Origin: Paenibacillus guangzhouensis
Lineage (GTDB): Bacteria; Bacillota; Bacilli; Paenibacillales; Paenibacillaceae
Direction of reading: 5' to 3'
Length of the DNA: 64,000 nucleotides
Assembly (NCBI RefSeq): GCF_009363075.1
Contig: NZ_CP045293.1
Span: 1,798,001 to 1,862,000, forward strand
The notes beneath the pieces were generated by a model. That model made no database searches. It had not been told where the DNA came from and saw only the letters and a list, made by a program, of their open reading frames with translations. A program made the position numbers and the translations under genes. This document shows positions 8,361-16,016 of the stretch, one piece after another (position 1 is the stretch's first letter; each line of letters begins with the position of its first letter).

Positions 8361-8879
8361 ATGAAGAGAAAAAGTTTGGTGGTCGTACCCTTACCAGATT
8401 TTGAAACAGAAATTGGTAGATGGATATGGTGTTTGGAGGATGTTCGGCGAACTATTGTAGAAAAAATATCAGGAATAAGTCAGCAACATCTTGATGCCAA
8501 ACAGACCGGTCACTCAATCGGATCGTTGTTATATCATATCGCGTTTATTGAAGCGGACTGGCTCTATGAAGATGTTCTTGGCTGTGAATGGAATCCAAAG
8601 ATACTTTCCTTTTTTCCTCAAGAAGACCGTAATCAAGATGGCACTTTGACCCAGATAGAGGGACAAAACTTAGATGAACATTTACATCGTCTACAATCTG
8701 TACGCGATGAATTGCTTTTCCATTTTCGTTCTATGGACATGGAGGATTGGCGTTCATCAAGAAATCTCACTCATTACGATGTATCACCTGAGTGGGTTAT
8801 CTACCATCTCATTGAACACGAATCACATCATAGGGGACAGATTTTTGAGATGCTTTCAAATTTAATGGGAAGAACTTAG
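8361..8879 (+). CDS. DinB-like four-helix protein
   Basis: 172 aa, start ATG after AAGGAGAGAAGG. The DinB/YfiT pattern of a four-helix bundle with a metal triad is visible: H in LYHIAFIEADW and two His in HLIEHESHHRGQIFEML. Family members include DNA-damage-induced proteins and bacillithiol- or mycothiol-dependent transferases; which applies here is unknown. It is cytosolic and stands alone between R8 and R9. Confidence 0.82.
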   Translation: MKRKSLVVVPLPDFETEIGRWIWCLEDVRRTIVEKISGISQQHLDAKQTGHSIGSLLYHIAFIEADWLYEDVLGCEWNPKILSFFPQEDRNQDGTLTQIEGQNLDEHLHRLQSVRDELLFHFRSMDMEDWRSSRNLTHYDVSPEWVIYHLIEHESHHRGQIFEMLSNLMGRT

Positions 8880-8911
8880 GGAAGAATTTTTCACCATTGG
8901 CTCACTGGCTT

Positions 8912-8998
8912 CACTAACGGGACACTATAGCTTAATCATGATATAGAGACAGTTGGTCAAACGATCAGCTACCTTTTTCATAGAAGTAACTGGTAAAT
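8912..8998 (+). repeat. Cassette repeat copy R9 (right box degenerate)
   Basis: Left box CACTAACGGGACACTATAGC is intact. The hairpin AGACAGTTGGTC with GATCAGCTACCTTTTTC has decayed compared with R11. The right end reads GTAACTGGTAAATTT, a diverged right box. Confidence 0.8.
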
Positions 8999-9108
8999 TT
9001 AAATTAACTTTCTCCCTCAAGAAACAACTGGAATATTATACAAGGAGTTTGTTCAAATATTTTGTTAATATAAGTAAATGCATACATATCTTATCACGGG
9101 GGTTCAGG

Positions 9109-11991
9109 ATGTCAAAAAAAACAATCATGCGAAGACTAGGACTTATACTGCTTACCGGTTCTGTACTGGCTATACCACAACTAGTCTCTGCACAAAAAGC
9201 TAGTGATGATTTAGAAAATCATTGGGCAAAACAAACTATTGAGTCGTGGCAGGCGAAGGGACTCGTTAAGGGGTATGAGAAGGGATCATTTAATCCGAAT
9301 GCACCCATTACAAGGGCTGAATTGGTTAAGCTTATCAATACCTCATTAGGATATACAGAAGTTACATCGCAGGCATTTAAAGATGTAAAAGCAGGCGACT
9401 GGTTTGAAAGAGATATAAGTATAGCTATAAAATCTGGGTATTTATCTGGATATGAAGATGGCACTATAAAGCCAAATCAACCTGTTTTGCGAGAAGAAGC
9501 TGCAGTTATGATTCAGCGAATGTTGTGGTTACCACCGAATGAAGAAAGCTCTTTTAAAGATACTTCAGAAATGGCACCTTGGAGCCGGGGTTCTGTGGGT
9601 GCCCTGGCGAAACAAAATCTGGTAACTGGAAACAACGGCGAGTTTAATCCAAAGTCTACTTTAACTCGCGCTGAAGCAGTCATCTTACTAGATAAACTCG
9701 TTCGTAAAGATGCAATTGTAATTGATCAAGGAGGGACCTATGGTCCTAAAGAAGGTCAAGCACATTATCCTAAAAATGTAGTTCTGAATGCTCCAGGAAT
9801 TATCTTTCGTAATGCAAATGTTCATGGGAACCTAACCATAGGAAGTAAGGTGGGCCAAGGAGACGCATTCCTAAGTAATGTAAAAGTAGCCGGTACAACG
9901 TATGTAAACGGTGGTGGAGAGAACAGTATTCATTTTGAAAACACCGTAATGCTTAATGTTGTTGTTGATAAAAATGATGGAACTGTTCGATTAGTTGTAG
10001 AGGGTAAATCACTAATAGGCGAAATGATAATTCAATCAAAAACAAACATCGAAGCAGGTGGTTCCTCTTCGGTGAGTAATGTCACGTTGTCTGATCTATT
10101 GCCAAAGGATAGCAAGGTGCGTCTTACTGGATCGTATGGTTCTGTAAACGTGCTTGCTCAGAGTATTGTCGTCGATATTCCTTCAGGGAGCATTAATGAA
10201 TTGAATATAGATAAAAATGCCATGGGGAATCAGATTAACTTAGATAAGGAAACTGAGATTATTAAACTCATTTTGAATGCAGCTGCCAGCGTCTTAGGAG
10301 ATGGCGGAGTAAAAACTGCCGTTGTTAATGCAAGTGGAGTCAAGATGAATAAAGCTCCTCAAACAATCACTATTGGAAATAATGTTTCAAGTGATACAAA
10401 AATCCAAATTGGAGACAGTCCTTGGCCACCAAATACTAGTCAATCTTCACAAAGTGGATCTAGTGGTACTGACAAACCTCCTATTACCATAGAGCCACCG
10501 ACTGACCGGGTGCCGCCTGTATTGAAAGGAGTACAACGTACCGTAGCGATTGGTACTAAGTTACAATTGTCGAGTAACGAGGATGGAACAATATTCATTG
10601 TACCTGTGAACACCACTCCAACAGCTCAATATCTTAAATTGGCAGTTAAAGATGGAAGTGGGAAAGCTTATACAGTGAGAGCTAATGAACCAGTTTCGAT
10701 TGATACTGCAAATTTTGATCCAAAAACAATGTTAATTATTGCGACGGACAATGCAGAGAATGCCTCACGAGCAGTTGAAGTAACCTTTTATGATAATAGT
10801 TCCTTAGTATTTAAGAGTGCTGGCAGAGTAACGACCAACAGAGGAATCGTATTAGAGTTCAACCAGGATATTGTAAATAATACTGAAAACATTGAAGCGC
10901 TGAAAAAAGAAATTTCATTCTCCGCTGATGGTGGTATTACATTCTCGAGCTTAAACCCAGAGGATCAAGTATTTATTTATTCAAATCTCCTTCATGTGTC
11001 GTTTCCAAATCGTTTCACTGGAAGTCAAAACGTGATAAAAATAAATAAACATTCACTCAAAGATACAAAGGGAAATGTCTATGATCAGGATATTTTAACA
11101 AATCCAGTACCAGCTGGTACAGTTATAGATATATTTACTGAAATCATTAAATCTGGTGATTCAATGATTTTTCAAACAGATATGGCCGGCACCATCTATC
11201 TAATACCTGAAGGTACTATCTGGAATGATACATTAATTGAAACTTTAGTTGCCCAAGGCAAAGCTAAAAAGATGATTGTAGAAGAAACCGAAATAAATAA
11301 AAAAATATCGATTCCAACGGAAGGTTTAGCTGAAGGCTGGTATAAGTTAATTAATAAGCCACAAAACGGCGAATCTGGTGGTAGTACTCTATTTATGATT
11401 TCTGAAGGCTTTCTTCGCTATAAACGCATTTCTACAAATTCAAACAAGTTTATAAGCATATCGTTTGATGACTATATTGAGAAGACAGAAGATCTTGAAA
11501 CTCTAAAATCAAAAATTAGTATCTCAAATGATGGAGGTATCACATTTAACCCACTTAAAGAAGAAGATACTATTCAATTATTTGATAGTGGCATTTATAT
11601 TACGTTGAAAACTAAATATACCAGGACAGAAAATGTAATTAAAGTTGAGGCTAATGCTTTGAAAAGTATACATGGATTTCCGAATCTGGAGACAATAACG
11701 AAGTTAGATCTTGTTGCCAATCTATCTTTAAACTCGGGACTTGTACTTCAAAAAGGTCAACCGATTGTCTTTCAGACTGACTTAGCAACAGATGTTTATT
11801 TTGCACCTGCGGATTTAATTAATCAAAATAGTTTAGATGATTTGATTAAGAAAGACCTCATTAAAACATTTAGTGTATCAGGAGATGACATTAATCAACC
11901 TGTCACGATTGATACAACGGATTTAGAGCCTGGATCTTATTATCTTTTAATTAATCAAGGTACATCTTTCTATATTACGATAGTAGATTAA
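9109..11991 (+). CDS. SLH-domain cell-surface protein
   Basis: 960 aa. ATG at 9109 starts a clear signal peptide (MSKKTIMRRLGLILLTGSVL, then VSAQ). Three S-layer homology domains follow at about residues 35-80, 90-140 and 150-200: NHWAKQTIESWQAKGLVKGY, RDISIAIKSGYLSGYEDG and RGSVGALAKQNLVTGNNGEF. They anchor such proteins to pyruvylated wall polymer. Residues ~210-470 are beta-rich and helix-like (VHGNLTIGSKVG, NVVVDKNDGTVRL). A Ser/Thr/Pro linker then leads to several similar modules with DGGITF-type motifs and GWYKLI or GSYYLLI endings. It is presumably a surface adhesin or S-layer accessory. It sits between R9 and R10 and is by far the largest gene in the array. Confidence 0.88.
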   Translation: MSKKTIMRRLGLILLTGSVLAIPQLVSAQKASDDLENHWAKQTIESWQAKGLVKGYEKGSFNPNAPITRAELVKLINTSLGYTEVTSQAFKDVKAGDWFERDISIAIKSGYLSGYEDGTIKPNQPVLREEAAVMIQRMLWLPPNEESSFKDTSEMAPWSRGSVGALAKQNLVTGNNGEFNPKSTLTRAEAVILLDKLVRKDAIVIDQGGTYGPKEGQAHYPKNVVLNAPGIIFRNANVHGNLTIGSKVGQGDAFLSNVKVAGTTYVNGGGENSIHFENTVMLNVVVDKNDGTVRLVVEGKSLIGEMIIQSKTNIEAGGSSSVSNVTLSDLLPKDSKVRLTGSYGSVNVLAQSIVVDIPSGSINELNIDKNAMGNQINLDKETEIIKLILNAAASVLGDGGVKTAVVNASGVKMNKAPQTITIGNNVSSDTKIQIGDSPWPPNTSQSSQSGSSGTDKPPITIEPPTDRVPPVLKGVQRTVAIGTKLQLSSNEDGTIFIVPVNTTPTAQYLKLAVKDGSGKAYTVRANEPVSIDTANFDPKTMLIIATDNAENASRAVEVTFYDNSSLVFKSAGRVTTNRGIVLEFNQDIVNNTENIEALKKEISFSADGGITFSSLNPEDQVFIYSNLLHVSFPNRFTGSQNVIKINKHSLKDTKGNVYDQDILTNPVPAGTVIDIFTEIIKSGDSMIFQTDMAGTIYLIPEGTIWNDTLIETLVAQGKAKKMIVEETEINKKISIPTEGLAEGWYKLINKPQNGESGGSTLFMISEGFLRYKRISTNSNKFISISFDDYIEKTEDLETLKSKISISNDGGITFNPLKEEDTIQLFDSGIYITLKTKYTRTENVIKVEANALKSIHGFPNLETITKLDLVANLSLNSGLVLQKGQPIVFQTDLATDVYFAPADLINQNSLDDLIKKDLIKTFSVSGDDINQPVTIDTTDLEPGSYYLLINQGTSFYITIVD

Positions 11992-12004
11992 TAGAAATTT
12001 GTTC

Positions 12005-12036
12005 AAAAGGGCCCCGTAATGGCGGCCCTTTTTTAT
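12005..12036 (+). terminator. Intrinsic terminator after the SLH gene
   Basis: AAAAGGGCC and GGCCCTTTTTT pair around a short loop and end in a T-run, 14 bases after the SLH stop. Confidence 0.8.
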
Positions 12037-12122
12037 ATGACGACTTGCTGAGCTTCATGGTCTGAAACGGCCTATACAATTCCTTACGAAGATGACATCA
12101 GCAATCTATTCTTAATAAGTCC

Positions 12123-12212
12123 AGGGAGGAGACGAGTATAGCTAATAATGGTACGCTTCAAATACGGCTGCCGGCATGAATCGGCAGCCGCGTTGCGCTA
12201 ACGGGCAGGTTT
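12123..12212 (+). repeat. Cassette repeat copy R10
   Basis: The left box has decayed to GAGACGAGTATAGCTAAT. The hairpin (ACGGCTGCCG with CGGCAGCCGCGT) and right box GCTAACGGGCAGGTTT are intact. Confidence 0.85.
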
Positions 12213-12238
12213 CCACAACTTTACGGCTATTGAAGCGT

Positions 12239-12843
12239 ATGAATGGAAACAGATGGGAAAAAGCACATAACAGTTTTAGTGCTTGGGGGGGAAATAAAAT
12301 TAAAAGAAAACTAGGGTATGCAAGTGTAATTTTATTGTTGTTGGTCACTTTATTTTTTTATTTAGGCGAGTACAAATTAAACGCATTGAGTGCTGCCAGA
12401 GCGAACTCATTTGTACCGAAAGATTCAGTTTTATTAGATAAAGTTGACTATCCATGGGGAAAAGTATTCATTTTCGATTCATCTGAAAAGCCGATTACAG
12501 CAATAAGTTTCAAATCGTTTGGGTTTTTGTGGGTTTCAAGAATGTCCACGTATTATTTTCATAACGATGACCCCATTAAAACAATCGGCGGAATCACATA
12601 TTCGGATGACAAAGGAAGAGCGGCGACCGTTTTCAGCGTTTTATTGAATGAAAGAAAGCAGAGTTAAATGAACCGATCACATTTTATTGGGATAAATCAA
12701 TCCCATGGAATGATTATAACGCAAAGGCTTTTAATGAGAACGGAAAGGTTCTTTATGAATATCGCTATCCTGAAACAAATTATTTTAGATCTGAAGACTT
12801 AAAATGGTACCCAGTTTCGGCAAATAGTACGCAAGAAGATTAA
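12239..12843 (+). pseudogene. Membrane-anchored protein of unknown function, frameshifted
   Basis: The first frame encodes an N-terminal membrane helix (YASVILLLLVTLFFYLGEY) and an extracytoplasmic domain containing VDYPWGKVFIFDSSEKPITA, ending at 12667. The next frame continues without a break as ELNEPITFYWDKSIPWN and then YNAKAFNENGKVLYEYRYPE to a TAA at 12841. One extra base in GAAAGAAAGCAG near 12655 explains the switch. The true start is unclear. An ATG at 12239 has no ribosome site, whereas GGGGGGGA lies seven bases before an ATT codon at 12299. The final TAA is the first triplet of the left box of R11, so the intact form would have filled its cassette exactly. Confidence 0.65.
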
Positions 12844-12935
12844 GCTAACGGGACACTATAGCTTAATCATGATACAGAGGCAGCTGGTCAAACGATCAGC
12901 TGCCTTTTTCATTGAAGTAACGGGCAGGATAGTTC
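12841..12935 (+). repeat. Cassette repeat copy R11
   Basis: TAAGCTAACGGGACACTATA at the left. The hairpin pairs GAGGCAGCTG with CAGCTGCCTTTTTC, a good terminator. Right box is GTAACGGGCAGGATAGTTC. The stem differs from R4 and R7 at paired positions on both sides. Confidence 0.93.
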
Positions 12936-12996
12936 AAAAGTTTCGCGAATACCCTACATATGGAATTATTTACGAAGTTCGTGAATAAGACGTTAT

Positions 12997-13584
12997 ATGA
13001 AATCGATGTTAAAGGAGAAAGAGGAGAGTTCTATTAAACGTTCATTAAAATTACTTCTTATTCTAATGACTATTTATATAATCTTTTTAATTCCCAATCT
13101 ATTTTCTTGGTATGAAATGAAAAAGTTTGAAAGCAAAATAAATACTGCGCTTGGGAATTTTTTAACTTCGCAATGTAAAACTAACGTTCACATCGATTGG
13201 GTCAAAATTCATAACATACCAACTGGATTTTTAACAATAGGAAAAGACTCACAAGAATGGGATGCGCAGGTTACTATTAATCCCAATTATACTTATCCCA
13301 TTGAAGGAAGTGTAGACGGTAGTTTTCATTTCTATTTTCATGAAGAATTTTGTGGAGAAAATTATCATTCAGATAAAATTGGATATAAGAGTTTAGATTT
13401 AAAAAATAAAACATTTGTAGATGAATATGACCAAAGTTCAAAGACGGGGGATATTGGTCTTAAAGAATCAAACATAATTTTATTAACGTTCTTCTTTGGC
13501 TTGATAATTATCGTTTTTATTATATCAGCAACAATTGAATTGTTCACAAATCTAATAAAAATATATAAAAGAAAGAATGAATAG
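12997..13584 (+). CDS. Two-helix membrane protein, unknown
   Basis: 195 aa. One hydrophobic helix is near the N-terminus (LLLILMTIYIIFLIPNLF) and one near the C-terminus (IILLTFFFGLIIIVFIISAT), with a ~120-residue domain between them that should lie outside. Two Cys in that domain (SQCKTNVH and EEFCGENY) could form a disulfide. I do not recognise the family. The start is uncertain: ATG at 12997 has little SD, and ATG at 13006 is followed by AAAGGAG. It is the cassette after R11 and is followed by the unrelated repeat S1 rather than an R copy. Confidence 0.6.
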   Translation: MKSMLKEKEESSIKRSLKLLLILMTIYIIFLIPNLFSWYEMKKFESKINTALGNFLTSQCKTNVHIDWVKIHNIPTGFLTIGKDSQEWDAQVTINPNYTYPIEGSVDGSFHFYFHEEFCGENYHSDKIGYKSLDLKNKTFVDEYDQSSKTGDIGLKESNIILLTFFFGLIIIVFIISATIELFTNLIKIYKRKNE

Positions 13585-13597
13585 TTTGTGAGTAACT

Positions 13598-13795
13598 CAA
13601 GGTGGCATCGACATCATATAACACCATATCTACGCCGCGTCGCGTTCGCTCCTTGGTCTGCCCGAGGAATTTTCGAGGAAGTGGATTCAGCAGACAACCC
13701 TGCAAGGCTAAGTGGCGAAGCCACCCAGTCGCAACGCTCCTTTAAGCCTTTCGGGTTCGTAGATATAAGAACGTTATGTGAAAGACCAGCAAAAG
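13598..13795 (+). repeat. Second boundary repeat S1, long imperfect palindrome
   Basis: The outer arms are inverted: ATAAC and ATATCTACG at the left match CGTAGATAT and GTTATGTG at the right. Nested stems lie inside (GTCTGC with GCAGAC, and GTGGC GAA GCCAC). It shares long stretches with S2, for example CATCTAC-type arms, CAACCC and AAGGCTAAGT. It has no coding potential. The size and nested palindromes recall large attC-type sites, but the R consensus of integrons is not met. Confidence 0.7.
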
Positions 13796-13839
13796 ATATT
13801 TGAAATTCATTAAGTCTTTTCATAAAAGAGGGGAAAACA

Positions 13840-14298
13840 ATGGATTATATAAAGTGGATTAGAAGTAAGGTTGGTAACGAAATGATAATTCTTAATTTTG
13901 CTGGAGCAATTGTTACTAATGAAGAAGGACAAATTTTATTGCAGCGAAGAAGAGATAAAAATGCATGGGGATTTCCAGGTGGGGCTATGGAGATTGGTGA
14001 GTCCGCAGATGAAACGGCAAAAAGGGAAGTAGAAGAAGAAACAGGATTAAGAATTAATATCGAAGAACTAATTGGTATTTATAGTAAGTACTTTGATGAA
14101 TATCCCAATGGAGATCAAGCGCAAACAATTGCATTTGTCTATAAAGGGAATATTTCTGGTGGAGAAATAATTAAGGAAAATGAAGAAAGTATAGAACTTA
14201 AATTTTTTAATAAAGATGAAGTGCCAGAATTATTTAATCAACAACATAATGATGCATTTAATGATTTTGTTAATAAGAGAACGGGAGTATATAGATAG
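13840..14298 (+). CDS. NUDIX hydrolase
   Basis: 152 aa, ATG after AGAGGGGAAAA. The Nudix box (GX5EX7REUXEEXGU) is complete at about residues 47-69: it starts GGAMEIGES, continues through ETAKREVEEETGL and has all catalytic Glu. WGFPGGAM precedes it, and SKYFDEYPNGDQAQTI resembles the ADP-ribose/nucleoside diphosphate-X subgroup of Bacillus. It should hydrolyse a nucleoside diphosphate linked to another moiety, using Mg2+. It lies between S1 and S2, so it is a cassette bounded by the second repeat family. Confidence 0.88.
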   Translation: MDYIKWIRSKVGNEMIILNFAGAIVTNEEGQILLQRRRDKNAWGFPGGAMEIGESADETAKREVEEETGLRINIEELIGIYSKYFDEYPNGDQAQTIAFVYKGNISGGEIIKENEESIELKFFNKDEVPELFNQQHNDAFNDFVNKRTGVYR

Positions 14299-14317
14299 TT
14301 TGGTTTTAGCTTTTTGA

Positions 14318-14460
14318 TGTTGATTCAAAGACGGCAAGTCCATCACATAACTCCGTATCTACGCTCCGGGCTACGCCCTTGGTTCGCAAGATCAGGTAGG
14401 CAGAGAAGCTCATTCAGCTCACAACCCAGCGAGGCTAAGTCCGTCGGACTCGGCGGGTAA
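14318..14460 (+). repeat. Second boundary repeat S2 (right arm missing)
   Basis: Matches S1 from CATCACATAAC and CCGTATCTACGC through CTCAGCTCACAACCCAGCGA to GGCTAAGTCC. The inner hairpin is AGTCCG T CGGACT, while S1 has GTGGC GAA GCCAC at the same place, so pairing is kept although bases differ. The right arm (CGTAGATAT, GTTATGTG) is lost, and R13 begins immediately after. Confidence 0.7.
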
Positions 14461-14463
14461 TGT

Positions 14464-14551
14464 CGATTAAGCTAACGGGACACTATAGCTTAATACTAAC
14501 GCGGGTGCCGATATTGATTGGCAGCTGTTTTTCGCTACGGGAAGGTTTGCT
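14464..14551 (+). repeat. Cassette repeat copy R13
   Basis: ATTAAGCTA and TAGCTTAAT inverted ends around ACGGGACACTA. The hairpin has drifted (GCGGGTGCCG with TTGGCAGCTG), and so has the right box (GCTACGGGAAGGTTTGC). Confidence 0.85.
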
Positions 14552-14604
14552 TCATCAATTGTCGAATCCTTAGTTCGTGAATATTTTAATAACGGGGGTA
14601 GGGT

Positions 14605-15048
14605 ATGGAAATTAAGATACGAGAAATTGTAGCCAATGATTATACTGAAGTTGTTTTTTTATGGAACGATGTACTTGGAGTTCGCAATGTTAATAGTGAA
14701 AACTTTCAAGTTACTATGGAAGACATGAATAAGGAAGGAAATTACAAAACATTCGTTGCATTATTTGAAAATGATGTGGTTGGTTTTGTCACTATTGTTC
14801 ACGCGTTATCAGTAGGGTCTTCGACTGGTTATTTACATATTCAAGGTCTTGCTGTTAAAAAGGAGTTACAGCATAGTGGGATAGGTACAAAACTACTAAA
14901 ACACACTGAAAATTATGCTAAAGAAATGGGAATATCAAGTATTATTTTATGTAGCGGGGTTAAGCGAACCGATGCTCATGCTTTTTATGAGCATAATGGC
15001 TATGACAAAGATTCATACTGCTTTGATAAGATTATTAAACTTGACTAA
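14605..15048 (+). CDS. GNAT acetyltransferase, single domain
   Basis: 147 aa, ATG at 14605 after GGGGGTAGGG. The GNAT core is complete: FVALFENDVVGFVTIVHAL, then LHIQGLAVKKELQHSGIGTK with the acetyl-CoA-binding QHSGIG loop, then AHAFYEHNGYDKDSYCF at the end. The AAC/PhnO-like layout suggests a small amine acceptor, possibly an antibiotic, but this is not shown. It is the last gene cassette before the recombinase, lying between R13 and R14. Confidence 0.87.
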   Translation: MEIKIREIVANDYTEVVFLWNDVLGVRNVNSENFQVTMEDMNKEGNYKTFVALFENDVVGFVTIVHALSVGSSTGYLHIQGLAVKKELQHSGIGTKLLKHTENYAKEMGISSIILCSGVKRTDAHAFYEHNGYDKDSYCFDKIIKLD

Positions 15049-15063
15049 TGAATAACCATTTCG

Positions 15064-15094
15064 CATTAAACTAACGGGACACGCTAGTTTAATA
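15064..15094 (+). repeat. Cassette repeat R14, left box only, at the recombinase end
   Basis: ATTAAACTA and TAGTTTAAT are perfect inverted arms around ACGGGACACGC. Compared with R7, the changed bases AAACTA/TAGTTT versus AAGCTA/TAGCTT keep the pairing. There is no hairpin or right box. It is the terminal half site of the array. Confidence 0.9.
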
Positions 15095-15102
15095 GATTAA
15101 AA

Positions 15103-15147
15103 CCTTCCATAAGAAGCAAAACTAGATTTAATAGCTCTTATGGGAGG
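15103..15147 (+). promoter_or_regulatory. Inverted repeat covering the recombinase ribosome site
   Basis: CCTTCCATAAGA and CTCTTATGGGAGG are inverted with one G-T pair around a ~20-base loop. The right arm contains the SD GGGAGG of the recombinase, nine bases before its ATG. It could limit translation or serve as a recombinase-binding site next to R14. Confidence 0.55.
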
Positions 15148-15155
15148 TTATATTT

Positions 15156-15998
15156 ATGATTTTAAGTGAGTTATGGCGACTGTACGAAGCTGATAAACGT
15201 ATCCAGGGCTTTAGTTCAAGTACATTGAAAGCCTACACCCTTCAGCTCAAGATGCTGCTAAGAGAACTAGGAGACCTGGATATTTCTGAGGTTACACTTA
15301 ACTTGTTGAAGGAATACTTAGCGAAGCAGTCCGATCGGTTAAAACCTAGTAGTTTGGGACATCGCATTCGTTTTGTTCGTTCCCTATTCCGCTTTGCCTA
15401 TGAAGAAACATACTTAATCTCAAATCCTGCTTTGAAGTTACGCGAGCCCAAAATGGACAAGCGTATTCCTAAGTTTTTGATTGAGGAAGATGTCATTCAC
15501 TTGAAAATCTCTTGCCAGTCCCTGAGGGAAAGGGCACTTCTTGAGTTTCTCTACAGTACCGGATGCCGGGTTGGCGAGGTGGAGAAGTTAAACATTGATG
15601 ACCTGAACTGGGAGAACAGCTCCGCTATTGTAAATGGCAAAGGCTCAAAACAGAGAGAAGTTTACTTTACAACCGAGTGTAAAGTGTGGTTGAAGAAGTA
15701 TCTCGAGAGCCGAGAAGATACTTGTAAGGCCTTATTTGTAACCGATACACATCCAACAAGGCGAATGACTATCCCGACGATCAGGTGGGCATTAAAACGG
15801 CTTGCAGGTCGGGGAGAGATCGAAGTAAATGTATATCCGCATCGCTTTCGTCATACTTATGCGTGTCAACTCCTTGATAACGGTGCGCCATTAGATTTCA
15901 TTCAAGGTATGTTGGGACATGAAAAAGCATCAACCACTCAAATTTATGCCCAGCTGCGTGGGGAACGCCGACGAGAACTCTACCGTCGGTTTTTTTAG
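15156..15998 (+). CDS. Tyrosine recombinase (XerC/D-like) at the array end
   Basis: 280 aa, ATG after GGGAGG. The N-terminal SAM-like core-binding domain covers about residues 1-95, and the catalytic domain has every expected residue: R138 (TGCRVGEVEKL), K162 in NGKGSKQRE, H229 and R232 (YPHRFRHTYA), H255 (LGHEKAST) and nucleophile Y264 (QIYAQL). The insertion typical of integron IntI proteins is absent, so it is closer to XerC/XerD. The last codons overlap a hairpin plus T-run (CCGACG with CGTCGG, then TTTTTTT), which should terminate its own transcript. It directly follows the last half repeat R14 and points the same way as the cassettes. A role in moving the cassettes is inferred from position only. 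Confidence 0.85.
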   Translation: MILSELWRLYEADKRIQGFSSSTLKAYTLQLKMLLRELGDLDISEVTLNLLKEYLAKQSDRLKPSSLGHRIRFVRSLFRFAYEETYLISNPALKLREPKMDKRIPKFLIEEDVIHLKISCQSLRERALLEFLYSTGCRVGEVEKLNIDDLNWENSSAIVNGKGSKQREVYFTTECKVWLKKYLESREDTCKALFVTDTHPTRRMTIPTIRWALKRLAGRGEIEVNVYPHRFRHTYACQLLDNGAPLDFIQGMLGHEKASTTQIYAQLRGERRRELYRRFF

Positions 15999-16016
15999 CA
16001 TTTCAGTAATATTACG

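Noticed and set aside
13588-13823. Short ORFs on both strands within S1
   Set aside because: The sequence is palindromic repeat DNA; the translations are low quality and lack start signals.
1446-15094. Classical integron attC sites or a CRISPR array
   Set aside because: Boxes do not fit RYYYAAC/GTTRRRY, spacing is gene-sized, and there are no cas genes or uniform spacers. The recombinase lacks the IntI insertion.
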